Source: Shewanella gelidimarina | Lineage (GTDB): Bacteria > Pseudomonadota > Gammaproteobacteria > Enterobacterales > Shewanellaceae | NCBI RefSeq assembly: GCF_023283945.1 | Contig: NZ_JAKIKW010000025.1 | Span: 1-64,000 of the forward strand | Reading direction: 5' to 3' | DNA length: 64,000 bases | Shown: positions 6,816 to 16,859 of the stretch, piece after piece | Numbering within the stretch: the stretch's first letter is position 1 | Layout: each line of letters begins with the position of its first letter | Program-made: the position numbers and the translations under genes | The notes under the pieces: model-generated | Databases searched by the model: none | What the model was told of the DNA's origin: nothing | Seen by the model: the letters and a program-made list of their open reading frames with translations, nothing else

Positions 6816-8822
6816 TTAAGACAAGATGATAATCAATGCATCTTCATCAATCACTTTTACGCCAAGCTCTTGCGCTTTGGTTAACTTAGACCCTGCTGCA
6901 GCGCCGGCAACCAAACAGTCGGTATTCTTCGATACACTGCCTGCGACTTTTGCACCTAACGCTTGAAGCTGTGCCTTCGCATCATTGCGGTTAAGCTGCG
7001 TTAAGGTGCCTGTTAATACCCATGTTTGCCCTTTCAGCGATAAATTCTCATCAGCAACGTCTTCAATCACTGGCCAAGATACGCCCGCTTCAATGAGTTT
7101 ATCAATAACCTCTAGGTTATGCGGCTGCGCAAAAAAGTGCTCAAGATGTGCCGCAACAATGGTGCCAACATCATCGACTTTAATGAATTCTTCTGCATTA
7201 GAGGCCTTAAGCGCATCCAATGTTTTAAAGTAGGCGGCCAGGTTCGCTGCCGTCGCTTCACCCACCTCGCGGATCCCTAACGCATATAAGAAACGGGAAA
7301 ATGTCGTCTCTTTTGCCACATTGATAGAGGCCACAAGCTTAGTCGCAGACTTCATCCCCATGCGCTCAAGCATCGTCATCGCTGATGCTGTCAGCCTAAA
7401 TAGATCGGCAGGACTTTCGACAAGTTCCTTATCAATTAGCTGCTCAACAACTTTATCACCCATACCGTCAATATCGAGCGCTTTTCGAGAGGCAAAATGT
7501 TTAATGGCTTCTTTACGCTGTGCTTCACAGAATAGTCCACCAGTGCAACGTGCAGTCGCCTCACCTTCAATACGCTCCACTAGGCTTTGACACACTGGGC
7601 ATTGTGTAGGAAATTCGATATCTTCAGCGTTTTCAGGGCGTTTTTCAGCCACCACGGCAACAATTTGTGGAATAACGTCACCGGCGCGACGGATAATGAT
7701 CGTGTCGCCGACTTTAACCCCAAGACGAGCTATTTCATCCGCATTATGCAACGTGGCATTTGAGACGGTCACGCCACCCACAAATACCGGTTTAAGACGT
7801 GCAACTGGCGTCACAGCCCCTGTACGACCGACTTGGAAATCAACGCCCTCTAACAGGGTCATCTCTTCTTGTGCCGGAAACTTAAACGCGGTAGCCCAAC
7901 GAGGGGCTTTAGCCACAAAGCCAAGGCTTAACTGATGCGCTATTTGATTAACTTTAATCACCACACCGTCAATTTCAAACGCTAAGCCACTGCGACGCAG
8001 TTGAATATCATTGTAATATTCCATCACCTCGGCGATCGACTCGCAGACGTTAACTTCTTGACTGACTGGCACGCCCCAAGAGCGCAATTGTTCAAGCTGG
8101 CCATAATGACTGTCGGCAAGCTCCCACGTTTCAGGCTCAACCACCCCTAACGCATAAGCATAAAAACCTAAGGCTCGGCTGGCTGTTATTTTACTGTCTA
8201 ACTGACGCAAACTACCTGCAGCCGCATTACGAGGGTTAACAAACAGCTTGTCACCTTTCGCTAATGCGCGTTTGTTAAGTGCATCGAATGCCTGGTGCGG
8301 CATAATCACTTCACCACGAACTTCAACCAGTGGAGGAAACTTATCACCGCGAAGCGTTAATGGTATCGACTTTATAGTGCGTACATTCTCAGTGATATTT
8401 TCTCCCGTTTGGCCATCGCCACGGGTCGCGGCACGTTCAAATACGCCATCACGATAAACAATACTCACCGCTAAACCGTCGAGTTTAGGCTCGCAACAAT
8501 AACTAAGATCTGTCCCCACTTTATCGACAATTCTTGAATGGAATGCGCTAAATTCAGTTTCATCAAACACATTATCTAAACTCAACATCGGCTTTAAGTG
8601 AGTAATTTGGTCAAACTTCGCCAACGCCTCACCGCCAACACGTTGTGTGGGAGAGGCTGCACTCGCCAATTCAGGGTGTTGCATCTCAAGTTCGTTAAGG
8701 CGTCTAAGTAATCTATCGTATTCAGCATCTGGAATCGTAGGATTATCATCCACATAGTAATGGTAATTGTGCTGATTAAGTTGGCTAGTCAGTGCTGCGA
8801 TTTCTAGTTCAATAGCGTGCAT
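6816..8822 (-). CDS. ligA: NAD-dependent DNA ligase LigA
   Basis: 668 residues, the usual length. The order is: Ia domain, adenylation domain with the KxDG nucleophile (K113-L-D-G116), OB fold, four-cysteine zinc finger (CPVC...C...C, about residues 408-432), helix-hairpin-helix repeats and a C-terminal BRCT domain (about 590-668, with GxTGTL and V-A-G motifs). It joins nicked DNA using NAD+ during replication and repair. It is the last gene of the smc-zipA-ligA run, 77 bases after zipA, an order conserved in gammaproteobacteria where zipA and ligA are adjacent. An imperfect hairpin at 8844-8866 lies between the two. Confidence 0.98.
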   Translation of the reverse strand: MHAIELEIAALTSQLNQHNYHYYVDDNPTIPDAEYDRLLRRLNELEMQHPELASAASPTQRVGGEALAKFDQITHLKPMLSLDNVFDETEFSAFHSRIVDKVGTDLSYCCEPKLDGLAVSIVYRDGVFERAATRGDGQTGENITENVRTIKSIPLTLRGDKFPPLVEVRGEVIMPHQAFDALNKRALAKGDKLFVNPRNAAAGSLRQLDSKITASRALGFYAYALGVVEPETWELADSHYGQLEQLRSWGVPVSQEVNVCESIAEVMEYYNDIQLRRSGLAFEIDGVVIKVNQIAHQLSLGFVAKAPRWATAFKFPAQEEMTLLEGVDFQVGRTGAVTPVARLKPVFVGGVTVSNATLHNADEIARLGVKVGDTIIIRRAGDVIPQIVAVVAEKRPENAEDIEFPTQCPVCQSLVERIEGEATARCTGGLFCEAQRKEAIKHFASRKALDIDGMGDKVVEQLIDKELVESPADLFRLTASAMTMLERMGMKSATKLVASINVAKETTFSRFLYALGIREVGEATAANLAAYFKTLDALKASNAEEFIKVDDVGTIVAAHLEHFFAQPHNLEVIDKLIEAGVSWPVIEDVADENLSLKGQTWVLTGTLTQLNRNDAKAQLQALGAKVAGSVSKNTDCLVAGAAAGSKLTKAQELGVKVIDEDALIIILS

Positions 8823-8843
8823 TTATTTTGTCCACATAATAAC

Positions 8844-8866
8844 AAAGGCCGCCGAAGCGACCTTTT
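8844..8866 (-). terminator. Hairpin between zipA and ligA (possible attenuator)
   Basis: AAAGG-C-CGC / GCG-A-CCTTT with a CGAA loop (TTCG on the minus strand), a stable tetraloop stem with one mismatch. On the minus strand it is followed by GTT rather than a long U-run, so it may only partly terminate zipA transcripts before ligA. Confidence 0.45.
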
Positions 8867-8899
8867 AAAAACCGGTTTAACTAATAAGTTGGCTCTGCG

Positions 8900-9835
8900 T
8901 TAAACCTGCGCTTTAATTCGTTGAATATAATTCTGTTTCGTACTATCGAGCCACGCATCGCGGCCACCATCAAGTACAATGCCGTTGAGATCATCTGCAA
9001 TTTGATGAGCTGAGTTAAGCATAATAGAGAAATTTCTCAATGCATCGCCGTGGCAAGGTAATGTCATAAACAACACCACGCCTTGGGTCGAGAACTGCTC
9101 CATGCTATCGGGGTCAAATACCCCGGGCTTAACCATATTAGCCATTGAAAATAACACTTTCCCGGTCCCTGCATTGTCTTCATGGCGATGGAATATATTC
9201 ATCTCACCGAATTTGAAGTTCAATGTCAGTAAACAAGGTAACAACTCTGCTCCGTTAAGCTCTTCACCCTCTTTAGCCACCACATGTAATACCAACACAT
9301 CTTGTGGTTCACCTAATGGTTGCGGCTCCTCAACACTTTCTGCAACAAAGCTTTCTTGGGCAGCTTCAGTGCTTAATACTGGTTCGTCAGCACCAAATAA
9401 TGACGGTTGAATCGGTGTATCTTCCTTAAACACATCAGGATCAGGTTCAGCTTCTGACAAAGAAGGCTCTACTCGAGTCGTTTTTGCTGCGCGAGCGGCT
9501 TTCTGAGTTGGCGCTTCAGTTAAACTAAATGTGGTATCAACATTAGATTCAAATACAGTGTCGACATTAGCCGTTGCGCCCGCTTCTGCCATTAATGGCT
9601 CAATGCTCTGCTCAGTGACCGATGATTGATCACTTTGCGCCTTGATGATCCTCACTTCGCCGATACCATCGTTATCGAAACCTTGAGAATCTCTGCGCTC
9701 TCGATTGATATCGGTCATAGGGCTCTGTTTGAACCCTTTAGGTTGTTGCTTTTTTATAGACCAAAAACCATGCACAAGTACGGCAATAATCACTATCGCC
9801 CCTAAAAGAAGCAATACCAGTCGCAAATTTTCCAT
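8900..9835 (-). CDS. zipA: Cell division protein ZipA
   Basis: 311 residues. A single membrane segment at residues 5-24 (LRLVLLLLGAIVIIAVLV) is followed by a basic stretch, a long acidic and proline-containing linker (about 40-170) and the C-terminal ZipA domain (about 180-305), which binds the FtsZ tail. ZipA tethers the Z-ring to the inner membrane. The gene lies 23 bases after smc and upstream of ligA. The linker is low-complexity and is the expected variable part. Nothing is missing. Confidence 0.96.
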   Translation of the reverse strand: MENLRLVLLLLGAIVIIAVLVHGFWSIKKQQPKGFKQSPMTDINRERRDSQGFDNDGIGEVRIIKAQSDQSSVTEQSIEPLMAEAGATANVDTVFESNVDTTFSLTEAPTQKAARAAKTTRVEPSLSEAEPDPDVFKEDTPIQPSLFGADEPVLSTEAAQESFVAESVEEPQPLGEPQDVLVLHVVAKEGEELNGAELLPCLLTLNFKFGEMNIFHRHEDNAGTGKVLFSMANMVKPGVFDPDSMEQFSTQGVVLFMTLPCHGDALRNFSIMLNSAHQIADDLNGIVLDGGRDAWLDSTKQNYIQRIKAQV

Positions 9836-9858
9836 TGGTTACCCTGTAATTCCTATAT

Positions 9859-12800
9859 TCATCCAGCGTCGGCTAACGCCACCGCTTCATCGATATCTAC
9901 CGCCACAATGCGCGAAACGCCGGGCTCATGCATAGTCACACCGATAAGTTGATCGGCCAATTCCATGGTGATCTTGTTATGACTAATATATATAAATTGT
10001 ACGCTTTGGGACATCTCTTTTACTAAACGACAGAATCGTTCAACATTGGCATCATCCAAAGGTGCATCAACTTCGTCCAACATACAAAAAGGTGCTGGAT
10101 TCAATCTAAAAATAGCAAAAACTAATGATAAAGCCGTTAACGCTTTTTCTCCACCAGAAAGAAGATGGATTGTACTATTCTTTTTACCGGGTGGCCGAGC
10201 CATAATCGTGACGCCGGTTTCTAGAAGATCATCCCCCGTTAACGCTAAATAGGCACTCCCCCCCCCAAATACTTTTGGAAACAAAATGCCTAAATCTTTA
10301 TTCACTTTCTCAAAAGTATCTTTAAATTTACTTTTGGTTTCGGTATCAATTTTCCGAATCGCTTCTTCCAAGCTACTCAATGCCGAATTTAAGTCTTCAT
10401 CTTGGCTATCTAAATAGCTTTTACGCTCGTTTTGTTGTTCAAACTCTTCAATAGCGGCGAGGTTTATGGCCCCTAAATGCACTATTTGAGATCGCAAACG
10501 TTCTAACTCTTTTTGACGCCATAAAGTGGTACGATTCGCATCGAGTTTTAACAATACCTGCTCAACATCGATCCCCTGCTCATTGATTAGGCTGAACTGG
10601 CTGTCAATTTGCCCTTTTAAACCTTCACGACGTAACTTTAACGTGCTCATGTTCTGAGTCAAGTCTTCAATCTTTACAAGTTGTTGTTTTTTATTAGCTC
10701 CAGCACTATCGCACCGCTCTTGAAGTCCTGCCTGTAGCTGTCTAATACCACTTAATGCTTGCTGTTTCACTTGTTGAACTTCCAATGCTTGCGCTAACTG
10801 CGTTTTTATTGGAAGTGCATTATGATTGGCGCTACCACTCTCTTTATCACCCAGTTGCGCTAGAACTTGCTTTTCGTTGTGTTCAAGCTCTTCAAGTCGT
10901 TGCTGCTGGTGATTAACCTTTTGCCCTATTAAAGCGACTTGAGTCTGGATAGTTTGTTCACTTTTAAGTCGCGTTTTAAGTGACTGTTCAGAGGTGCTTA
11001 GCAAGACTTTTAGTTTATTGAGCAACGTAGATGCCGCGAGTTTGTCGGTTTCAGCGGTCTGCTTTCTTTGTTGAGCTTGCTCAAAAGTATGTTGTAATGC
11101 TAGAGCATCCTGTTGTAACTGCACTTTTTGAGTCGATAGCTGTTGCTGCTCTTGACTGGTTTCTGTCAGCTCTTGCAGTAACTGCTTATGCCGCTCATCA
11201 GTGTCATTTATAGCATGTTGCATCGCTTTAAGTTGTGACTGCAATCCCGCTAGAATCACTTTTTGTGCTTGGATCTGTTGATGTTTTTGCTGCTGAACTG
11301 TGACTAATGGTGCTAGCTCTTGCGCTTGCTTAGACAGTGCCAGTGTCAACGTGCTTAACTTGCTTTCGGTATTATCTACGGCTTCAACAAGTTCACTGTA
11401 TTCATTCTTAAGTTGCACTAACGAGCTTGACTCCGCTGTTTTTTCAACGATAAAGTCAGCTCCAACAAGATAACCGTCGGCGGTAGCAAACATCTCATGT
11501 TCAGCAAGTACCGCGCGTTGCTGTATGGCTTCATCTTTAGTTTCTAGCCATTTAACCTGACTTAGCCATGGTTGCAAATTCACCGGCGTATTAATCACAT
11601 GGTTAGTCATTGGGTTAGCGTTAAACCCAGTGGTCATTTCAGTAACATCGTCGAGGAGTACTGGAGAGTTGAGCACATTAGACAGTAATAAATCGACCGA
11701 GCGCTCCCAACCAGGAGTCACCTCAATAACTTGCCATAACTGAGTGCAGGTGATGTCATTTTCGTTAGGTAATAACTGCGAAACTACGGACAAACGCCCT
11801 TTTTCATCGGCTAATTTGACTTTAACGGATTCGAGTTCAATTTTAAGCGCATCGCTTGCGCTTTGACGAGTTTCAATATTGAAACTCAGCTCGTCATAAA
11901 CCTCTTGTTCACCTTCGGTCTCTGTCATTAGCGTATCGCACTGACTCGTTAACGCGTTAGCCTTAAGCTCAGCAAGCTTTTCGCTAAGCTGTTGCGCTTT
12001 CTCCGTCAGCCTAGCGACGAGCTTTTGCTTTTGAACAAACTCATTGGCACTGTGATTCAGTTTACTTCGATTCATCTCTACGGCTAAATGCGCTTTAGCC
12101 TCTGTGCTACTGTTTATCTGAAACTGCTCTGAAAGCTCACTATGGCGTTGAGTAGCTTGTACTAATTGAGCTGATTCGTTGGCAACTTGACGTTGTAAAC
12201 TTTCCATTTCTGGCAGAGATTGTTGCTGTTGTTCTTGAAGTCTAGTCTGGGTTTGAGTGTCGCTATGGAGTCCGGTTTGATGTAACTCTATTTGCCTTGT
12301 GATCTCTCGCAGTCGTTGATTTAAACTATCATTTTGCTGCTCACGATGTTTCATCGATTGCTCAAGCTTGGCAATATGTGTTTTGGACAAGTAAAAGGCT
12401 TCAACTTGCTCATGCTCACGGCTGTCTAACTCACTTAATTGCAAGCTTAACTCAGTCAAACTTAATTCAAGCGTCTGCTTCTCTGCTAATAGACTGGCTT
12501 GCTGCACTTCCAACTTACCAATCTGAAGGTTAAAACCCTCTATTTGCTGATTAAGCTCATGGTAACGAGATACCACCAGCTCCGATTCGCATTGACGTTC
12601 AGATTGCTTTAACTCTCTATATTGCTTCGCCGTTTGAGCTTGCTCAGCAAGCCTCTCTAATTGCTTACCCAGTTCAGAGCGAATATCGCCCAGCCGTGAT
12701 AGGTTTTCTCGAGTATGTCGGATACGGTTTTCAGTTTCACGTCGACGCTCTTTATAGCGAGAGATCCCCGCAGCTTCTTCAATGAATACTCTAAGCTCTT

Positions 12801-13272
12801 GCGGCTTAGACTCTATTAGACGAGAAATCGTTCCTTGCTCGATAATGGCGTAACTTCGAGGACCAAGTCCGGTCCCCATAAAGAGGTCAGTAATATCTTT
12901 ACGACGACACTTTTGATTATTTAGAAAGTAGTTCGAGTCGCCATCCCGGCTCACTTGCCTTTTTATCGCTATCTCTTGATAACTGGCATATTCCCCGGCA
13001 AGTCGATTATCTTGATTATCAAATAATAGCTCTACACTGGCGACAGATACCGGTCTTCTCGCTGTTGAACCGTTAAAAATAACGTCAACCATAGAGTCGC
13101 CACGAAGATGTTTAGCTGAGCTTTCACCCAGCACCCAGCGCACAGCGTCAATAATATTTGATTTTCCACAACCATTTGGACCAATAATGGCGCTCAAAGG
13201 GTTGGGTAAGGGAATTTTGGTTGGATCGACGAATGACTTGAATCCGGCAAGTTTTATCTGTTTAAGTCTCAT
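9859..13272 (-). CDS. smc: Chromosome segregation ATPase SMC
   Basis: 1137 residues. The Walker A motif GPNGCGKS is at 31-38. Long coiled coils (about 170-480 and 660-960, very Gln/Glu/Leu-rich) flank a hinge around 490-640. The ABC signature LLSGGEKALTAL and the Walker B motif CMLDEVDAPLDD are near the C-terminus. It condenses and resolves sister chromosomes as a dimer with ScpAB; those partners are not in this window. It starts the zipA-ligA run and is divergent from cysZ, with 193 bases between. Its presence fits a gammaproteobacterium of the SMC rather than the MukB type. Confidence 0.97.
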   Translation of the reverse strand: MRLKQIKLAGFKSFVDPTKIPLPNPLSAIIGPNGCGKSNIIDAVRWVLGESSAKHLRGDSMVDVIFNGSTARRPVSVASVELLFDNQDNRLAGEYASYQEIAIKRQVSRDGDSNYFLNNQKCRRKDITDLFMGTGLGPRSYAIIEQGTISRLIESKPQELRVFIEEAAGISRYKERRRETENRIRHTRENLSRLGDIRSELGKQLERLAEQAQTAKQYRELKQSERQCESELVVSRYHELNQQIEGFNLQIGKLEVQQASLLAEKQTLELSLTELSLQLSELDSREHEQVEAFYLSKTHIAKLEQSMKHREQQNDSLNQRLREITRQIELHQTGLHSDTQTQTRLQEQQQQSLPEMESLQRQVANESAQLVQATQRHSELSEQFQINSSTEAKAHLAVEMNRSKLNHSANEFVQKQKLVARLTEKAQQLSEKLAELKANALTSQCDTLMTETEGEQEVYDELSFNIETRQSASDALKIELESVKVKLADEKGRLSVVSQLLPNENDITCTQLWQVIEVTPGWERSVDLLLSNVLNSPVLLDDVTEMTTGFNANPMTNHVINTPVNLQPWLSQVKWLETKDEAIQQRAVLAEHEMFATADGYLVGADFIVEKTAESSSLVQLKNEYSELVEAVDNTESKLSTLTLALSKQAQELAPLVTVQQQKHQQIQAQKVILAGLQSQLKAMQHAINDTDERHKQLLQELTETSQEQQQLSTQKVQLQQDALALQHTFEQAQQRKQTAETDKLAASTLLNKLKVLLSTSEQSLKTRLKSEQTIQTQVALIGQKVNHQQQRLEELEHNEKQVLAQLGDKESGSANHNALPIKTQLAQALEVQQVKQQALSGIRQLQAGLQERCDSAGANKKQQLVKIEDLTQNMSTLKLRREGLKGQIDSQFSLINEQGIDVEQVLLKLDANRTTLWRQKELERLRSQIVHLGAINLAAIEEFEQQNERKSYLDSQDEDLNSALSSLEEAIRKIDTETKSKFKDTFEKVNKDLGILFPKVFGGGSAYLALTGDDLLETGVTIMARPPGKKNSTIHLLSGGEKALTALSLVFAIFRLNPAPFCMLDEVDAPLDDANVERFCRLVKEMSQSVQFIYISHNKITMELADQLIGVTMHEPGVSRIVAVDIDEAVALADAG

Positions 13273-13465
13273 GATGCCGTTTTGGTCACTTCCACGCTAA
13301 TTTATTTAGCGACTAAGTTTGATGGGGTTATTCCGATGCTAACTTTACCAAAGCTAACAGCATTTTGTAACGTTTTTTATCAGTGATTAACGGCTTTTCA
13401 CTTGCGGATAAAATCCGACTGACTCACAATCGTGCTAATGCGCAATTTTAGCTAAAAAGAATTCT

Positions 13466-14239
13466 ATGAATAAAACCAATCCAGTAACAAAAAAAAGCGG
13501 TGTTAACTACTTCTTAGAAGGCTTCAGTTTAATTAAACGACCCGGACTAAGGCGTTTTGTGTTTATCCCGCTTGCGATCAACTTAGTGATCTTTGCAGGC
13601 TTGATCTATTTTGCTTTCGGGCAATTGGAGCAAGTATTCGCTTGGCTAACGGGCCAACTCCCTGAATACTTAACCTGGTTGAATTTTCTTTTATGGCCAC
13701 TAGCAGTGCTGACATTATTAGTGGTGCTGTCTTTTGTGTTTAGCTCAGTGATGAATTGGCTAGCGGCGCCGTTTAATGGTTTGCTGGCAGAAAAGGTAGA
13801 ACAGCTCTTAACAGGCAAGCCGCTCAATACTGGTGGTGGAATCGATTTAATCAAAGATTTACCGCGTATTTTTGGTCGAGAATGGATAAAGCTTAAATAT
13901 TATCTGCCTCGCGCCATTGTTTTTTTGCTGCTGTTTTTACTGCCTTTTGTGGGTCAAACGGTCGCGCCCGTTTTATGGTTTCTCTTTAGTGCATGGATGA
14001 TGGCTATTCAATACTGTGACTATCCTTTTGATAACCATAAAGTGCCTTTCCCTGAGATGAAATTTGCCCTTAATCAAACAAAAGGCACCAGCTTCAGCTT
14101 TGGTGCTGCTGTCACTCTGTTTTCGATGATCCCAATCCTCAACTTCGTTGTAATGCCAGTCGCGATTTGTGGTGCTACTTCAATGTGGGTCGATAAATAT
14201 CGTGAAGCATACAAAAACAGCGCTATCGCACCAGAGTAA
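13466..14239 (+). CDS. cysZ: Sulfate transporter/permease CysZ
   Basis: 257 residues, as in E. coli CysZ. Several long hydrophobic segments are visible (about 28-50, 68-92, 145-165 and 205-235), and the N-terminal GVNYFLEGFSLI motif is typical of the family. CysZ moves sulfate across the inner membrane for cysteine synthesis; cysK, the last enzyme of that pathway, lies 5.4 kb downstream on the same strand. Start ATG 13466 is preceded by AAAAAGAA. The gene is monocistronic, followed by a probable hairpin at 14264-14295. Confidence 0.93.
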   Translation: MNKTNPVTKKSGVNYFLEGFSLIKRPGLRRFVFIPLAINLVIFAGLIYFAFGQLEQVFAWLTGQLPEYLTWLNFLLWPLAVLTLLVVLSFVFSSVMNWLAAPFNGLLAEKVEQLLTGKPLNTGGGIDLIKDLPRIFGREWIKLKYYLPRAIVFLLLFLLPFVGQTVAPVLWFLFSAWMMAIQYCDYPFDNHKVPFPEMKFALNQTKGTSFSFGAAVTLFSMIPILNFVVMPVAICGATSMWVDKYREAYKNSAIAPE

Positions 14240-14263
14240 CTCGCTGTAAATATCCGATTAACG

Positions 14264-14295
14264 CCGTTAAACCAGGTTTATTCATGGCTTAACGG
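14264..14295 (+). terminator. Probable terminator after cysZ
   Basis: CCGTTAA/TTAACGG stem (14264-14270 with 14289-14295) with extra CC/GG pairing inside, followed by TTGTTT. The U-tract is weak, so the call is moderate. Confidence 0.5.
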
Positions 14296-14422
14296 TTGTT
14301 TACTCTAGCGTTAGCAACTGCCTCCCCTCAGACAACATTTGTAACAAATAGCCTACCTTTTTAACACACACTTCCTTTACAATTCACACACCTAAATGCC
14401 TAGCTTTCAATAATAAAAACAA

Positions 14423-16762
14423 ATGAATAAAGCCACTATTTTCGCGACGTCACTGATTATCGCTGTCTCGACCTGCTCCTTGAAGGCAAACGCCGGACAA
14501 GAAAGTCAATTCAATATTCAAATTCCATCACTCGCTGGTAACATTGAGGTTGATGGTGAATTTAATGAGCCACAGTGGAAAAATGCTGTGTCGACTCAAA
14601 TAACAATCGAAACCAGTCCAGGGGAAAATATTACCGCCCCCGTAAAAACTGAGGTTAAGCTCTACTCAACGGATACCAGCCTATTTCTAGCATTTACTGC
14701 CTATGACTCCAACCCCTCTCAGATCAGAGCTAATTTGAGTGATCGTGACAGTGTTTGGGGTGATGATTTAGTGGGTATAAAGCTCGATACTTTTAATGAT
14801 GCTCGATTGGCTTATCAGTTCTTTGTCAACGCGTACGGCGTACAAATGGACTCGATTGAAAATGAGCTTACTGGATCAGAAAGTGATGCATGGGATGGTA
14901 TTTGGTACGCCGCGTCGAAACGTACCGCAACTGGGTATCAAGTCGAAATACAACTGCCCTTTAGAGTACTCAACTTTGATAATGCCGACCAGAAAAAGTG
15001 GGGCGTCGAACTGGTTAGATTTTACCCACGAAATGAGCAGCATAGGATATCAAGCCACGCTATAGACAGAAACAACAGTTGTCAGTTATGCCAATTAGGG
15101 GTGATGAGCGGCATGTCTAATCTAGAGCAAGGCAACGATTTACAGATCACTCCGTCCGTCGTTTTTAATCGAAATAGCCAGCGTCCACATGCATTAAACA
15201 GTGATTGGAATAGTGAAAACAACGTTGAACCCAGTCTGGATATACGCTGGGGGATAACCCCAAGTACCTTATTAAGTGCAACCATAAATCCTGATTTTTC
15301 CCAAGTAGAAGCGGATGCTGGTCAGCTCGATATTAACAGCACTTTTGCGCTATTTTATCCAGAGAAACGCGCCTTTTTTCTCGATAATAAAGATTACTTT
15401 GATACGCAATTAAACCTGCTGCATACCCGCAATATTGTCTCGCCCGATTATGGACTCAAACTCACGAGTAAAGTCGGCGACCATACTTTTGCAACACTGG
15501 CGACTAACGACAGCACCACTAATTTTCTGGTACCAGGCAACTTAAGCTCTGATATCGCCACTATTGATGAAAAAAGTCAGAACTTTGCTGGTCGTTACCG
15601 TTATGACGTCGGTAAGGAGCTGTCAATGGGCGCCTTAGTCACCGCTAAAACCAGTGATGACTATCATAACTATGTCACCAGCGCTGACGTTAAGTACCAG
15701 CCCACAGAGCAGGATACATTTACCGGGCAATATGTTGTTTCTGATACTCAATATCCACAGGGGTTTTCACAAACCTTATGCAGTAACAGCGACTGTTTAC
15801 CGGAAACCGATTGTGATTTAAATGACTGCGGTATTAATGAGCGTGTTTTACGCACAAATAGTACCGATGCCATTAATGGTGATATGTATTTAGCAAAGTA
15901 TGAACATGAAACCCGCAATTGGAACACTGTAGCGCAGTATCAGTCAGTGTCTGAGGACTTTAGAGCTGACTTAGGCTTTATTGAAAAAGTAGATTTTAGC
16001 AAATTAGTCATTGGGGGTGGCTACACCTGGTATCCACAAGACAGCAGCTTCAACAAAATTAGACTCAGTGGAGATTGGGACATTAGCCATAATCAAGCGG
16101 GTGAGAAACTAGAACAAGAAGCCGAAGGGAAGCTTGAATTTGAGGGGTTATGGCAAAGTTACACTGCGTTTGGGTTAACGAATCGTCAACGTGTGGGTAG
16201 GCGCCATGATAGCGCCAGTCTAGCAGTCAATAATAACAGCCAGATGTTTGACGAAACGATGGGCTGGTTCTACGCCAATATGAAACCCACTCGCACATTG
16301 TTTCTAGAAGTGGATATTGATTACGGTGATAGTATCGATTTTTCTAATGACCAATTGGGGACTAAGTTCCTGCTTAATCCAGGCGTTAGTTGGAATGTAA
16401 CTGATTCTATAGCACTCGATGTGTCGCATGTCTACCGCACCATGGATGTGGATGACGGACGCTTGTTCACCGCCAATTTAAGTGACCTAAGATTGAGCTG
16501 GTATATCGATATTCATAACTTTATTCGACTCTCTAGTGTTTACACCCATATTGAAAGAGATCCAAGCCTTTACCTGTACAGCTCACCGAATAAGGTGCAG
16601 CAAGACTTAGGTAACGAGATCCTTTATGGCTACAAGCTTAACCCACAGAGCGTATTTTATTTAGGCTACTCTGATGGCTTAAAATCTAACGATTCGATTG
16701 ACTCATTAATGAAAACTGAAGAAACCTATTTCATGAAAATGAGTTACGCCTGGATCCTCTAG
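14423..16762 (+). CDS. DUF5916 protein with N-terminal CBM9-like domain
   Basis: 779 residues with a signal peptide cleaved after ANA (residue 24). Residues ~35-225 form a carbohydrate-binding-family-9-like beta-sandwich (IEVDGEFNEPQW, DRDSVWGDDLVGIKLDTF, YQVEIQLPFRVL). The rest matches DUF5916, with alternating beta strands and many aromatic residues, as in an outer-membrane barrel, and the typical FFLDNKDYF motif. Function is not known; the family is common in marine polymer degraders. An unusual cysteine-rich insert (CSNSDC..CDLNDCG) lies near residues 450-465. The gene stands alone between cysZ and a convergent cyclase, with a bidirectional terminator after it. Confidence 0.82.
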   Translation: MNKATIFATSLIIAVSTCSLKANAGQESQFNIQIPSLAGNIEVDGEFNEPQWKNAVSTQITIETSPGENITAPVKTEVKLYSTDTSLFLAFTAYDSNPSQIRANLSDRDSVWGDDLVGIKLDTFNDARLAYQFFVNAYGVQMDSIENELTGSESDAWDGIWYAASKRTATGYQVEIQLPFRVLNFDNADQKKWGVELVRFYPRNEQHRISSHAIDRNNSCQLCQLGVMSGMSNLEQGNDLQITPSVVFNRNSQRPHALNSDWNSENNVEPSLDIRWGITPSTLLSATINPDFSQVEADAGQLDINSTFALFYPEKRAFFLDNKDYFDTQLNLLHTRNIVSPDYGLKLTSKVGDHTFATLATNDSTTNFLVPGNLSSDIATIDEKSQNFAGRYRYDVGKELSMGALVTAKTSDDYHNYVTSADVKYQPTEQDTFTGQYVVSDTQYPQGFSQTLCSNSDCLPETDCDLNDCGINERVLRTNSTDAINGDMYLAKYEHETRNWNTVAQYQSVSEDFRADLGFIEKVDFSKLVIGGGYTWYPQDSSFNKIRLSGDWDISHNQAGEKLEQEAEGKLEFEGLWQSYTAFGLTNRQRVGRRHDSASLAVNNNSQMFDETMGWFYANMKPTRTLFLEVDIDYGDSIDFSNDQLGTKFLLNPGVSWNVTDSIALDVSHVYRTMDVDDGRLFTANLSDLRLSWYIDIHNFIRLSSVYTHIERDPSLYLYSSPNKVQQDLGNEILYGYKLNPQSVFYLGYSDGLKSNDSIDSLMKTEETYFMKMSYAWIL

Positions 16763-16804
16763 GGTTTTAAATCACTTTAAAAAAATAATATAACAGCCAA
16801 TAAA

Positions 16805-16834
16805 AAGGGCTTAAACAAAACCGTTTAAGCCCTT
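16805..16834. terminator. Bidirectional terminator between convergent genes
   Basis: 12-bp perfect stem AAGGGCTTAAAC/GTTTAAGCCCTT with a 6-base loop, placed between the stops of the DUF5916 gene (16762) and the convergent GGDEF gene (16860). Confidence 0.8.
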
Positions 16835-16859
16835 AATCATTTTAATCACCTGGTTAATG

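Noticed and set aside
6985..8457. Several + strand ORFs across ligA
   Set aside because: Shadows of ligA codons in the antisense frames; no independent start signals.
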